From: Betaproteobacteria bacterium
Lineage (GTDB): Bacteria > Pseudomonadota > Gammaproteobacteria > Burkholderiales > SG8-41
Direction: 5' to 3'
Assembly (NCBI GenBank): GCA_016868035.1
Contig: VGID01000002.1
Location: 1-64,000, forward strand
DNA: 64,000 nt
The notes beneath the pieces were generated by a model. It was not told where the DNA came from, ran no database searches, and worked only from the letters and a program-made list of their open reading frames with translations. The position numbers were made by a program, and so were the translations under genes. Below, in pieces: positions 52,837-62,541 of this stretch (position 1 is the first letter of the stretch; each line of letters opens with the position of its first letter).

Positions 52837-53877
52837 CTAGCCCTCGGCGGGAACGCCGTTCCCCGGCCCCCTCACGCGCACGAACGTCGTCCGCTTGGTG
52901 AGTTCCTTCAGCTTGCGCGCGCCAACGTAGGTGCACGCGGAGCGCACGCCACCCAGGATTTCCTGCACGGTGTTGGCGACCGGGCCGCGATATTCGACGA
53001 GGATCTCCTTGCCCTCGGACGCGCGGTACTGGGCGACACCGCCCGCGTACTTCTCCATCGCCGCGCGCGAACTCATGCCGTAGAAAGGCTTGTATTGCCT
53101 GCCGGCGCGTTTCACGATCTTGCCGGCGCATTCGTCGTGGCCGGCGAGCATCCCGCCCAGCATCACGAAATCCGCCCCGCCGCCGAAGGCCTTCGCGAGA
53201 TCGCCCGGCGTGGCGCAGCCGCCGTCGGCGCAGATTCGGCCCTCGAGCCCGTGCGCGGCGTCCGCGCACTCGATCACCGCCGAGAGCTGCGGGTAGCCGA
53301 CGCCGGTCATGTCGCGCGTGGTGCAGACCGAGCCCGGGCCGATGCCGACCTTGACGATGTCGGCGCCGCACAGGATCAGCTCCTCGGTCATCTCGCCGGT
53401 GACGACGTTGCCGGCCATGATGGTCATTTTCGGGTAGGCCTCCCGGAAATTCTCGACGAACTTCACGAAGCCTTCCGTGTATCCGTTGGCGACGTCTATG
53501 CATACGTATTCGATCGCCTCGCCCACGCGCCCGATTACGCGCTCGAACTTTTCCCGGTCGGCCTTCGTGATGCCCATCGAATAGAACGCGTTCGACTTCA
53601 CCTTCAGGGACCGGAAGAAACCGGCGAGCTCTTTCTCACCGTAGTGCTTGTGCAGCGCGACCGAAAGGCCGTAGGGCGCGAGCGCGAGCGCCATCTCGAA
53701 GGTGCCCACGGTGTCCATGTTCGCGGCGATGATCGGTATGCCGCGATACTTGCGCTGCGAGTGCTTGAACGTGAACTCGCGGTGGATGTCCACCTCCGCG
53801 CGCGAGGGCAGCGCCGAGCGCTTCGGGCGGATCAGCACGTCCCTGAAATCGAGCTTGATGTCGCGGTCTATGTGCAT
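52837..53877 (-). CDS. guaC: GMP reductase
   Basis: The 346-residue product is a full-length IMPDH/GMPR-family enzyme without CBS domains. The catalytic loop [20 protein letters not shown] has C185, and IICADGG-type phosphate binding and [13 protein letters not shown] are present. It carries out NADPH-dependent deamination of GMP to IMP. The repeat-linked ChaN-PDZ gene follows on the same strand 33 bp downstream. Confidence 0.95.
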   Translation of the reverse strand: MHIDRDIKLDFRDVLIRPKRSALPSRAEVDIHREFTFKHSQRKYRGIPIIAANMDTVGTFEMALALAPYGLSVALHKHYGEKELAGFFRSLKVKSNAFYSMGITKADREKFERVIGRVGEAIEYVCIDVANGYTEGFVKFVENFREAYPKMTIMAGNVVTGEMTEELILCGADIVKVGIGPGSVCTTRDMTGVGYPQLSAVIECADAAHGLEGRICADGGCATPGDLAKAFGGGADFVMLGGMLAGHDECAGKIVKRAGRQYKPFYGMSSRAAMEKYAGGVAQYRASEGKEILVEYRGPVANTVQEILGGVRSACTYVGARKLKELTKRTTFVRVRGPGNGVPAEG

Positions 53878-53934
53878 GGCCGAGTGTTCCGGGCTTGTCA
53901 GCGGATAATCCCCTGATTCTACCCGGCGCGCCCT

Positions 53935-54909
53935 CTAGTCGATCTTGAGGTTCAATTTCTTCAGTATCTTTCCGTTCACGTCCATCTCGCGCCGGATGTA
54001 GGCATCGAACTCCGCCGGGGTCATCGCCGCCGGTGTGAGGCCCAGCCGGCCCAGCGGCTCTTTTACCTCCGGGAGCTGCAGCGCGCGCGCGAACTCGGCG
54101 CTCAGCCGGTCGATCGCGCCCCGCGGCGCGCCCGCGCGCGCGACCGCGCCGAACCAGTTGATCGCGTCGAATCCGGGGTACCCCGACTCGGCGATAGTGG
54201 GGACGTTGGGCAGCGCCTCGGTGCGCGTTGCGGAGGTTACGGCGATCGCGCGCATCTTGCCGGAGGGGATGTGCGGCGAGCAGTCGAGGACGTTTCCGAC
54301 CAGCATGCTCGTGTGCCCGCCGAGCACCGCCGTCATCGCCGGGGCGCCCCCGCCGTAGGGCACCACGATGATATCAATTTTTGCGGCGTCCTTGAACATC
54401 TCGCCCGCGAGGCGCCCGCCGCCGATCACGCTTGCGACGCCCCACGTCAGCTCGCCCGGGCGCGCACGCGCGAGCGCGACGAGCTCCTTGACCGTCTTCA
54501 CGGGCAGCGACGGGTGCACGCAGATGATGAGCGGGTTATACGCGATGCGCGTGACCCCGGAGAAGTCCTTCAGGGGATCGAACGGCAGCTTCGCCTGAAC
54601 GAACGGATTGACGGTGAAGCTCGGGGCCATGAAGAGCAGCGTGTGCCCGTCGGCGGGCGCGCGCGCGACCAGCTCGCCGCCGATCACGGTGTTGGCGCCG
54701 GGCCGGTTCTCGATGACGACGCTCTGGCCGAGCGCCTTGCTCATCGCCGGGGCCACCGTGCGCGCGAGCGTGTCCACCGTGCCGCCGGGCGGGAACGGCA
54801 CCACGAAGCGCACGGCCTTCGCCGGGAATTCCTGCGCGGGGGCGGGCAGCGCGCAAAACGACAGGACGGCCAGTAACGCGGACGCGGAACGCTGGAACCC
54901 AGGGATCAT
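53935..54909 (-). CDS. Bug/TctC-family receptor
   Basis: The 324-residue product has a signal peptide (near APAQE), KAVRFVVPFPPGGTVDTLAR, ENRPGANTVIGGELVARAPA and VPTIAESGYPG. It stands alone, with a perfect 11-bp-arm palindrome 54 bp upstream of its start and no obvious enzyme partner in the same direction. Confidence 0.93.
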   Translation of the reverse strand: MIPGFQRSASALLAVLSFCALPAPAQEFPAKAVRFVVPFPPGGTVDTLARTVAPAMSKALGQSVVIENRPGANTVIGGELVARAPADGHTLLFMAPSFTVNPFVQAKLPFDPLKDFSGVTRIAYNPLIICVHPSLPVKTVKELVALARARPGELTWGVASVIGGGRLAGEMFKDAAKIDIIVVPYGGGAPAMTAVLGGHTSMLVGNVLDCSPHIPSGKMRAIAVTSATRTEALPNVPTIAESGYPGFDAINWFGAVARAGAPRGAIDRLSAEFARALQLPEVKEPLGRLGLTPAAMTPAEFDAYIRREMDVNGKILKKLNLKID

Positions 54910-54962
54910 CGCAGTCTCTCCTTCCTGTTCGCATCACCCGGGATGGGCGGCGATCGGGGACA

Positions 54963-54987
54963 CTAGAACCTATGAAATAGGTTCTAG
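54963..54987. promoter_or_regulatory. Perfect palindrome upstream of a Bug gene
   Basis: CTAGAACCTAT-GAA-ATAGGTTCTAG is a perfect inverted repeat with 11-bp arms and a 3-bp centre. Its position, 54 bp before the start of the minus-strand Bug gene, and its lack of a T tract favour an operator over a terminator. The rest of the 344-bp gap 54910-55253 shows no gene. Confidence 0.6.
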
Positions 54988-55253
54988 CCTACCATCTGCC
55001 GCACCGGCCCGGAGGCCCGGGCGCGATGTGGCACCGATATTTTCGCGCAGCGTGCGCCGTCGGCCTCCGCGCTCTACAATCGGCGGACCGAGGCGCTACG
55101 GGCGGGCCGCCGTCTACCGGCCGGTCCGATGCCCGTGCTGCAGCATCGGTGGAGAGTCGAACGCAGGCATGAGACTCGACCGGGACGGTGAAGGCAGCCG
55201 AAAACACCCGTCTGCCGGACCGCAATGCAACCCAGACCCTGAAGGAGAAAATC

Positions 55254-55544
55254 ATGTCCACATTCATCAGTCTTCTGAGCTTCACCGACCAGGGCATCCG
55301 CAACATCAAGGATTCGCCAAAGCGGGCGGAAGCCTTCAAGGAGATGGCCAACAAGCTCGGCGTCAAGGTCAAGGCGATCTACTGGACCCTCGGCCATTAC
55401 GACCTGGTCATCGTCATGGATGGAAAGGATGAAGCGGTCACATCCGCGTTGCTCAAGGCCGGTTCTCTCGGCAACATACGCAGCGAGACGTTACGCGCAT
55501 TCTCCGAGGCGGAGATCGGCCCGATCATCGGCAACGCCAGCTAG
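55254..55544 (+). CDS. GYD-domain protein
   Basis: The 96-residue product starts at the ATG at 55254, behind AAGGAGAAAATC. It matches the GYD domain (PF08734): FISLLSFTDQGIRNIKDSPK, LGVKVKAIYWTLGHYDLVIV and IRSETLRAFSEAE. A small cytoplasmic ferredoxin-like-fold protein of unknown function, often encoded singly. Confidence 0.9.
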   Translation: MSTFISLLSFTDQGIRNIKDSPKRAEAFKEMANKLGVKVKAIYWTLGHYDLVIVMDGKDEAVTSALLKAGSLGNIRSETLRAFSEAEIGPIIGNAS

Positions 55545-55755
55545 CGAATGTAGCATCCGGCGTCGTTATGGGGATTGTGTGCGGATCGCGCCGCCTCCGC
55601 GATCCGTGCATCCCTTCCTCGTCGGTCGGTGGCCCGACCCGTAGCTCCCCATGGCAGGGCGCCCGACGCAGCGACGGAACGCCCATGCACGGCTTGTCGT
55701 CAGAGGTAGAATCCAGACTCGGTCGCGGGGCAGAAACGCGACTAACGGAGACAAG

Positions 55756-56919
55756 ATGGACGAAACTCTCGCGCACCGCACGGCCGGGCCGCGCGCCCAG
55801 AGTGACGCAGCGTCCCTGAGAATCGCGCGCATCGAGGCCATACCCGTCGCGCTGCCCCTCAGGAAACCCGTAGTAATGGCCGGGGAGCGCATCGACCGCG
55901 CATATAACCTCCTCGTGAGAGTCGCGTCCGAAAACGGCCTCACGGGCTGGGGCGAGGCGGCTTCCGCCCCGCTCATGACCGGCGACGTGCTGCCGGGCAT
56001 GGTCGCGGCAGTAAACGATCATCTCGCCCCTCTGGTGACGGGACAGGATGCGCTACGGCGCGCGGAGCTGGCGCAGCGCTGCGCCCATGCATTGCTCCAC
56101 AACACCGGGGCAAAGTGCGCGGTCGACATGGCGATCAACGACCTGGTGGGGCATCACCTGGGCGTCTCTCTTGCCGATCTGTTCGGAGGTAGCCTGCGCG
56201 AGACGTTGCAGCCCATGTATCTGCTGGGCAACCCGAAGGTCGAGGATGATATCGCGGAGGCCAAGGGCAAGCTGGACGAGGGTTGGTCTTTCTTCAAACT
56301 CAAGATTGGCATCAAGCACCCCCTCGAAGAAGCGCGTGCGGCAATCGAGATTCGACGCCATCTCGGCGACGGGGTGGCGCTCTGCGCGGACGCCAACATG
56401 GGCATGACGTTCGCCCATGCGCGCCTTTTCGCCGAGCGTGCACAGGAAGCGAATCTGCTGTTCATGGAGCAACCCTTGCATAGCGATGACGCCGACGGCA
56501 TGGCGGAGCTTGCCAGGGTGAGCCCCATCCCGCTCAATGGGGACGAGTCCATCGGTAGCCTGGCGAGCCTGCTGTCGCTGCATCGCAGCGGCGCGATTCA
56601 AGGCGCCAATATCAAGACGATCAAGATGGGGGGAATTTCCCCCACCGTGCAGGCAATGTCGGTGTGCGGTGCGCTTGGCCTTCGAATCAACCTGGCGGGC
56701 AAGGTCGCCGAATCGAGTATCGCCGCGGCAGCGATTGTGCAGCTCGGATGCGTAGCGCCCAACCTGGACTGGGGGCTGAATATCACCAATCACTACCTTG
56801 CGGAGGACCTTACGGATGCACCGCTTACCATCGAGCGCGGGACGGTCTCCCGGCCGCGCGAGCCGGGCTTGGGAATAAGGGTCAGCGAATCAAGAGTGAA
56901 TCGCCTTCGCTTGAAGTAG
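55756..56919 (+). CDS. Mandelate racemase / muconate lactonizing enzyme family protein
   Basis: The 387-residue product has the canonical KxK motif K181-L-K183 (FFKLKIG), metal ligands D212 (ADANMGM), E238 (MEQP) and E264 (GDESIG) and further barrel lysines at 287 and 290. This is the muconate cycloisomerase/dipeptide epimerase-like pattern and differs from the enzyme at 4943-6085. GGAGACAAG precedes the ATG. It is convergent with a Bug receptor gene 19 bp away, suggesting a linked uptake and conversion pair. Confidence 0.9.
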   Translation: MDETLAHRTAGPRAQSDAASLRIARIEAIPVALPLRKPVVMAGERIDRAYNLLVRVASENGLTGWGEAASAPLMTGDVLPGMVAAVNDHLAPLVTGQDALRRAELAQRCAHALLHNTGAKCAVDMAINDLVGHHLGVSLADLFGGSLRETLQPMYLLGNPKVEDDIAEAKGKLDEGWSFFKLKIGIKHPLEEARAAIEIRRHLGDGVALCADANMGMTFAHARLFAERAQEANLLFMEQPLHSDDADGMAELARVSPIPLNGDESIGSLASLLSLHRSGAIQGANIKTIKMGGISPTVQAMSVCGALGLRINLAGKVAESSIAAAAIVQLGCVAPNLDWGLNITNHYLAEDLTDAPLTIERGTVSRPREPGLGIRVSESRVNRLRLK

Positions 56920-56938
56920 CGTCGCGGCAACTAAGAAA

Positions 56939-57910
56939 CTAGTCCGCCTTCACGTTCGCCTGCCGCGCGACCTTCGCCCATTTGACGAGGTCGCGCTGCA
57001 GTACTGCCGCGAACTCTTCACTGGTGCTGCCGACCGGCTCCGCGCCCAGGGCGGCGAATTGATCCTTCATGCCTGGATCGCGGACGGCCTTCACCACTTC
57101 GTTCTGTATTCGACGCACGACTTCAGCCGGCGTCCCGGCCGGACCGAAGATCCCGTACCACGATCCCAGCTCGAACCCCTTCAGGCCTGCTTCGGAAACG
57201 GTCGGTATTTCGGGCATCAGCGCGGAACGCTTGACGGAACCGATGCCGAGCGCGCGAAGTTGCCTGTTCCGGATAAAGGGCGCGGAGGCGGTAATCGAAT
57301 TCCATGTCATCGTCACGTAGCCGGAGATCGTATCGAGCGTCGCGGGCGGCAAGCCTTTGTATGGCACGTGTACGCCCTTGATGCCCGCCATCAGGTTGAA
57401 CAGCTCGAAACCGAGGTGCGAGGAGCTGCCTGTTCCGGAAGAGGCATAGGTGAGCTGTCCGGGCCGTGCCTTGGCAAACGCGATCAACTCCTTGAGGTTC
57501 GCTACGGGCAACGAGGGATGGACGAGCAGGACGAAGGGCGATTCTCCGACGAGCGAGATGGCAGCGAAATCCTTGAGCGAATCGTACGGCAGCTTGGAGA
57601 ACACCGCGGGATTCGTCGTGTGGGTGCCGGTCGTACCCATCAGCAAGGTATATCCGTCCGGCGCGGAGCGGGCCACGACCTCGGATCCGATGATGCCGGA
57701 TGCGCCGGCGCGATTGTCCACCACGAACGTCTGGCCCATGTTCTCGCCAAGCTTGCGGCCTATGAGACGGGCGAATATGTCGGCCCCGCCGCCCGCCGGA
57801 AACGGAACGATGAACCGGATGGGTTTTGCCGGATAAGACTGTGCCCATGCCGCCCCATGCAGGGAAACAGCCGCGAAAAAAGCCGCGATGGCAACGAGTC
57901 TCAGGCGCAC
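56939..57910 (-). CDS. Bug/TctC-family receptor
   Basis: The 323-residue product has a signal peptide (near AWAQS), KPIRFIVPFPAGGGADIFAR, DNRAGASGIIGSEVVARSAP and IPTVSEAGLKG. It is encoded next to the enolase-superfamily gene and followed (on the other side) by an oxidoreductase on the same strand. Confidence 0.93.
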   Translation of the reverse strand: MRLRLVAIAAFFAAVSLHGAAWAQSYPAKPIRFIVPFPAGGGADIFARLIGRKLGENMGQTFVVDNRAGASGIIGSEVVARSAPDGYTLLMGTTGTHTTNPAVFSKLPYDSLKDFAAISLVGESPFVLLVHPSLPVANLKELIAFAKARPGQLTYASSGTGSSSHLGFELFNLMAGIKGVHVPYKGLPPATLDTISGYVTMTWNSITASAPFIRNRQLRALGIGSVKRSALMPEIPTVSEAGLKGFELGSWYGIFGPAGTPAEVVRRIQNEVVKAVRDPGMKDQFAALGAEPVGSTSEEFAAVLQRDLVKWAKVARQANVKAD

Positions 57911-58045
57911 AGTAACCCTCCTTCTTGATCCGATTACGATCGCTCAACGCATGCGAAACTGCTGCGCTACCGAACCGGAAATCTATTTATGACGTAACTA
58001 TTGTTCTCCGCCGCAAGGCACGCGTGCAGGGCGGAAACAGCGCGC

Positions 58046-58933
58046 TCATGATCCACTGCGCCGGGCGATCGCTTCGGCTATGGCTGCATTATCCCATGGC
58101 CCTTCGCCCTGCCGCATGCAGTCCTCAAGCAGCTCCGCGTACACGGTCGCGAAAGGAAGTTCCTGGCGCGCCGCGCGAGCCTGCTCGAGCATGAGCCGGA
58201 AATCCTTGAGACTCTGATCAACACGGCTCTGCGGCTCCCGATATTCCCTGCGCGCCATGAGCGGGCCCTTGATGTCCATCGCCTGGGAATATGCCGCCGA
58301 TCCGCGCGCCACCTCCAGGAATGCCGATCGGTCGAGTCCGAGCCGTTCCGCAAAAACGAGCCCTTCGGCAACCGCGGCACGGTTGAGGCCGAGGATCAGA
58401 TTCACGGCGAGCTTCGCGCGCGAGCCGCTTCCCACGCTGCCCAGATAGTAGCGGCGCGGGCAAATGGCATCGAGCACCTGCGCGGTCCGCTCCATCAACG
58501 TGCGGTCGCCGCCGACGAGCCCTACGCCCTCGCCTGCGGCCACTTGCCGGCTCGTTCCGGAGATCGGAACTTCGAGGAGCAGGGTGCCACGGGGGCCCAC
58601 GCGGGCGGCAAGCGCGGCGAGGCGGTCCGGATCGCAGGTGCTCGTGCAGATCAGGACGCGAGTACCCTGCGTATCCGCGAGCGCCTCGAGCACGCCGCCC
58701 GCGCCTTCGACCACCTGCTCGACCTGGTCGGTCGTGAAGACCGCGAGCACCATCGTGTCGCAAGCCCGGGCGACTTCCGCGATCGACGCGGCCGGCTGCG
58801 CGCCGACGACCGCGACGGCGGCAACTTTCTCCGAATCGACGTCGTACGCAAGCACGTCGAAACGTGCCTGCGCGAGACGCCGCGCACACGCCGTCCCCAT
58901 CAACCCGCAGCCGATAACCCCGACTCGTCCCAT
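58046..58933 (-). CDS. NAD(P)-dependent oxidoreductase, beta-hydroxyacid dehydrogenase family
   Basis: The 295-residue product from the ATG at 58933 has the Rossmann motif VGVIGCGLMGTACARRL, the substrate-region EVPISGTSRQVAAGEG (usually GAPVSGG in the family) and the catalytic lysine helix GSRAKLAVNLILGLNRAAVAE. It belongs to the 3-hydroxyisobutyrate/tartronate semialdehyde reductase group. The substrate is unknown. A TTG start at 58960 is also open. Confidence 0.87.
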   Translation of the reverse strand: MGRVGVIGCGLMGTACARRLAQARFDVLAYDVDSEKVAAVAVVGAQPAASIAEVARACDTMVLAVFTTDQVEQVVEGAGGVLEALADTQGTRVLICTSTCDPDRLAALAARVGPRGTLLLEVPISGTSRQVAAGEGVGLVGGDRTLMERTAQVLDAICPRRYYLGSVGSGSRAKLAVNLILGLNRAAVAEGLVFAERLGLDRSAFLEVARGSAAYSQAMDIKGPLMARREYREPQSRVDQSLKDFRLMLEQARAARQELPFATVYAELLEDCMRQGEGPWDNAAIAEAIARRSGS

Positions 58934-59137
58934 TGCTGCCCAATCGCTGACCGGAGGCAAATCGAATACAAGCTTTTAACAGCTTCGTGGAATGCTTCAG
59001 CAGGATTTTTCAGTATATCCATTCAAGGCAGCGCAGGCTACGCTACCGGCTGCCAGGAACCTACGTCGGGGCCGAAGAGTGATCGAGTCTGGTTGAGCCG
59101 GGCCTTTGCTCCCTTACGACGCCGGCGCCACGCGCGG

Positions 59138-60361
59138 TCAACTCCGCTGCGCCTCGAGCGGGCGCAGGAGCGGCATCAGGTAAATGAGTCCCAGCACCGG
59201 GCCGATCGCGAGCGGCACGAACAGGTACGCGGGAGGCACGATCGCCGCAAGCTCATTGAGCAACTGGATACTGACGATGGAAATCGCGAAGCCGATGCAG
59301 TTCGCGATGGTGAGCGCCGATCCGACGAGCGCCTTCGGGGCATTCTGCGCATTCAGGGTGGAGAACTGCGGCGAGTCCCCGACCACGACGATCCCCCAGA
59401 ACACGAGGAACGCGAGAAAGACAGGCGTGGGCGCGAAGAACAGGAGCGGCGAGATCGCGCAGCACACGCCCGAGGAGAGCAGCTGCGCGAACGCAACCGG
59501 CGCGCTACCGGTTCGCAACGAGACCAATCCGCCCCCGGCGCAGCCGAAGAAGCCCGCGGCGATGACGCAGAACGCCCAGAACGGAATGTTCAGGGCATCC
59601 CCCGCGCCCTGGGCGAGATGCGCGGCAAGCACCACCGGGACGAACGCCCAGAAGGCGTAGAGCTCCCACATGTGGCCGAAATAGCCGAACGCAGAGGCGC
59701 GAAACAGCCGTGAGCGGAAGATCACGGCCAGCGCGGCGGGATCGAATTTCGTGCCTTTCGTCAGGTGCGGGCCGTCGGGCACGAGCAGCAGCATCGAAAC
59801 GCCTCCCAACACGGCGATGCCGGAGACCGACATCGTGACCCCCTCCCACGGGAAGGTCTGCCCCATGCCTTTCAGCAGATGCGGGAACGCGGTGCCCAGC
59901 ACCAGTGCGCCCGCCAGGAAGCCGATCGCATTGCCGAGGTCGCGCTGGTACCAGCCCGACGCGATCTTCATTCCGACCGGGTAGACGCCCGCAAGAAAAA
60001 ATCCGGTCAGGAAACGGAACGCCAGCAGCGAGCCGAAGCCGTCCGGAAGCAGGTAGATGCCGAGGTTCGCGAGCGCGCCGAGCAACGAGCACGCGAAGAA
60101 AACCTTGCGCGGCGAGAACCGGTCGGAGATCGCGAAGAACGCGAAGGTCAGCGTCCCCGTGATGAACCCGAGCTGGACGGCGGAGGTGACGTAGCCCAGC
60201 GCGTCATCCGCGAGCCCCCACTGCTGCTGCAGGTCCCCGAGCACCGCGTTGCCGGCGAACCACAGCGAGGTGCCGGCGAACTGCGAAAAGATGATGACGA
60301 AGAGGATCCAGGGCGGGCGCGCTGCCGCGCCCGCCGGATGGCTAGCTGGTGGATCGGCCAT
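59138..60361 (-). CDS. MFS transporter
   Basis: The product (about 407 residues from the ATG at 60361, with GGGGAG 5 nt upstream) has 12 hydrophobic helices. It has ISDRFSPRKVFF after helix 2 and FLTGFFLAGVYPVGMKIASG in helix 5. It resembles cyanate/nitrate-type or YnfM-like MFS members. Substrate unknown; no obvious partner gene. The plus-strand gene at 60519 is divergent. Confidence 0.88.
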   Translation of the reverse strand: MADPPASHPAGAAARPPWILFVIIFSQFAGTSLWFAGNAVLGDLQQQWGLADDALGYVTSAVQLGFITGTLTFAFFAISDRFSPRKVFFACSLLGALANLGIYLLPDGFGSLLAFRFLTGFFLAGVYPVGMKIASGWYQRDLGNAIGFLAGALVLGTAFPHLLKGMGQTFPWEGVTMSVSGIAVLGGVSMLLLVPDGPHLTKGTKFDPAALAVIFRSRLFRASAFGYFGHMWELYAFWAFVPVVLAAHLAQGAGDALNIPFWAFCVIAAGFFGCAGGGLVSLRTGSAPVAFAQLLSSGVCCAISPLLFFAPTPVFLAFLVFWGIVVVGDSPQFSTLNAQNAPKALVGSALTIANCIGFAISIVSIQLLNELAAIVPPAYLFVPLAIGPVLGLIYLMPLLRPLEAQRS

Positions 60362-60518
60362 CATTCTCCCCTTCGACGAACTCGCTCCCCGGCTGCAAAA
60401 GACCCCTCGAAGACCCGAGTATACCAATCGGAGAACCACCGCCCGGGAACAGCGGGCGTCTTTACGAGGCGTGGAAGGCAGGCGAAACTACTCGCCGGTT
60501 GCCGCCGAGGAGCGAACG

Positions 60519-60866
60519 GTGAAGGAAACGAAATATCTATACACGCTGCAGAACGATCCCCTGCTCACGTACTACGCGAACGCCGGACACAACCCTCCCA
60601 AGCTCGGGAACTGGTGCGGCGGCGCGGCTGCGGTGGCCGCACTGGGCGGCGGCGTCGGGCTCGCGGGAGACACCAACCTGCTCATCGCCTACGTGGTGAC
60701 CTTCACCCTCGTCGTGTACGTCTACGTCCACAAGCTGCAGCAGGAATGGGTACGCGGCGAGTACGCCGCGCGCATCGCGCAGAAGGAGTATCTTGTCAAC
60801 CTCGAGCGCTGGATCCACGAGGTCGAGCAGCGAGGAGTCGAGCTGCCCGATCGGCCAGCGCAGTGA
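60519..60866 (+). CDS. Small membrane protein
   Basis: The 115-residue product begins at GTG 60519 behind CGAGGAG. Two adjacent hydrophobic segments (about residues 31-48 and 52-70) are followed by a charged amphipathic helix (LQQEWVRGEYAARIAQKEYL). I do not recognise the family. It is divergent from the MFS gene. Confidence 0.65.
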   Translation: MKETKYLYTLQNDPLLTYYANAGHNPPKLGNWCGGAAAVAALGGGVGLAGDTNLLIAYVVTFTLVVYVYVHKLQQEWVRGEYAARIAQKEYLVNLERWIHEVEQRGVELPDRPAQ

Positions 60867-60994
60867 GAATACGTTACAGGATGGGGCAAGTCCATGTGAA
60901 GAAAATGTGAACCCGGCTCCATTTCCAACGTTAGCGACGCGTATCGTGTCGCCGGATTTCGCACTCGGGTCATGGTGCGCGGCGTCTTCGGTGA

Positions 60995-61412
60995 TCCGCA
61001 AGCACGAGTGGTTACGCTCGTGCGGCGCTCAAAAAAACTCTCTGTGGGGCCTGCGGCCGAGCGCATTGCGCTTGGTACGACCGCACGGTGCGCCGTGCGC
61101 GCGATCTGCCGTGCGGGGACTCGCGGGTGTATGTCGAGTTCGAGGTCAGGCGCGTCGATTGCCGGGTCTGTGGTACGGTGAAACGCGAGCGCCTGGGGTT
61201 TCTCGCCGACAACCCGTTCTATACCAAGCGCTTCGCCCACTACGTGGGCCAGCGCTGCCGCAGTTCCAGCATCCGGGACGTGGCCAAGGAACTGCGGCTG
61301 GACTGGCACACGGTCAAGGAATTGGACAAAGAATACATGCGCGCTCAACTGGCGCGAGCGCCCAAGCCGGCTCCGGCAGTGATTGGCATTGACGAACTCT
61401 CGGTGAGAAAGG
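60995..61412 (+). pseudogene. ISL3-family transposase remnant
   Basis: One frame from about 60995 gives a zinc-finger region (KKTLCGACGRAHC and VDCRVCGTVKRE), then FAHYVGQRCRSSSIRDVAKE, a helix-turn-helix-like region, and IGIDELSVRK, the start of the DDE domain of ISL3 transposases. The frame has a stop at 60992 and no good start. After SVRK the homology ends at about 61412, so the catalytic domain is missing. No inverted repeats were recognised. It abuts the Bug gene at 61449. Confidence 0.75.
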
Positions 61413-61448
61413 TTCTAGTCTGTTCCAACCGCGCACGCCCCCGGGCGC

Positions 61449-62414
61449 TCACTCCGCCTTGGCGCCGGATTCCTTCACCGCCTTGCCGAATCGCGCGATC
61501 TCGGAGCGGATCCGCGCACCGAATTCCTCCGGCGTTCCACCGAGCGGATCCACGCCCATCTCGACCAGGCGCTTGCTGATCTCGGGCGAGCGCACGATGC
61601 GGGTCACGTCGGAGGCGATCTTGTTGACGATCGGCTTCGGCGTCTTGGCCGGCGCAACGATGCCGGTCCAGTTGCCCATCACGAACTCCTTGTAGCCCTG
61701 CTCGGTGAGCGTGGGCACGTCGGGAATGAACGGATGGCGCTGCTCCGTCAGGGAGCCGATCACGCGCAGCTTGCCCCCCTTCGTGTGCGGGAGCAGCTCC
61801 GGAATCGCGTTGACCATGATGTGCGCGTGCCCCGAGATGAGCTCGGGGACCGCGGGGCCCGCGCCCTTGTACGGCACGTGCGTCGCGTCGATCCTGGTCG
61901 CGACCTTGAACATCTCCATGGAAAGGTGGCTGATGACTCCGATGCCGCCGGAAGCGTAGATGAGGCGGTTCTTCTTCGCCCAGTCGATGAGCTCCGCGAC
62001 GTTCCTGGGAGGGATGCCGCCGTGCACGACCATGATGAGGGGCGAGTTGCCGAGCACGACGACCGGTGTCAGATCGCGCTCCAGGCTGTAGTCGAGCTTG
62101 GAGTAGAGCGTCTGCGAAATGGTGTGCGCGGTGCTGATGTTCATGAACGTGTAGCCATCGGCGGTCGCCCTCGACACCAGGCCCGCCGCCAGATTCCCGC
62201 CCGCGCCCGGCCGGTTGTCCACGACCACCGGCTGGCCCCACGACTCGTTGAGCTTCTGGCCCACGATGCGCGCCATGATGTCGTTGATCCCGCCCGGCGG
62301 GAACGCCACGACGTAACGAACGGGACGGGTCGGGTATTCGGCCGCGCTCAACGCGCCCGCGAGCAGGCTGCCCACCAACGCTCCCGCGATCCCCCAAACT
62401 TTGACGATCATCAT
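61449..62414 (-). CDS. Bug/TctC-family receptor
   Basis: The 321-residue product has a signal peptide (near LSAAE), RPVRYVVAFPPGGINDIMAR, DNRPGAGGNLAAGLVSRATA and VPTLTEQGYKE. It is encoded 127 bp downstream of a hydantoinase B gene end on the same strand, so a hydantoin- or oxoproline-type acid could be the ligand. The ISL3 remnant lies next to its 3' end. Confidence 0.93.
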   Translation of the reverse strand: MMIVKVWGIAGALVGSLLAGALSAAEYPTRPVRYVVAFPPGGINDIMARIVGQKLNESWGQPVVVDNRPGAGGNLAAGLVSRATADGYTFMNISTAHTISQTLYSKLDYSLERDLTPVVVLGNSPLIMVVHGGIPPRNVAELIDWAKKNRLIYASGGIGVISHLSMEMFKVATRIDATHVPYKGAGPAVPELISGHAHIMVNAIPELLPHTKGGKLRVIGSLTEQRHPFIPDVPTLTEQGYKEFVMGNWTGIVAPAKTPKPIVNKIASDVTRIVRSPEISKRLVEMGVDPLGGTPEEFGARIRSEIARFGKAVKESGAKAE

Positions 62415-62541
62415 TGCCCCTCCTCCATGACGGTAGTCTTAGGTTTGCGTCTTGCCCGGTGATTGTCGCTCAACCGGCCAAGCGTCACAACGTACGCGGC
62501 CTACGCCGCCGTGGACCCGCGCGCGCGGCGCGGCACCGGTT

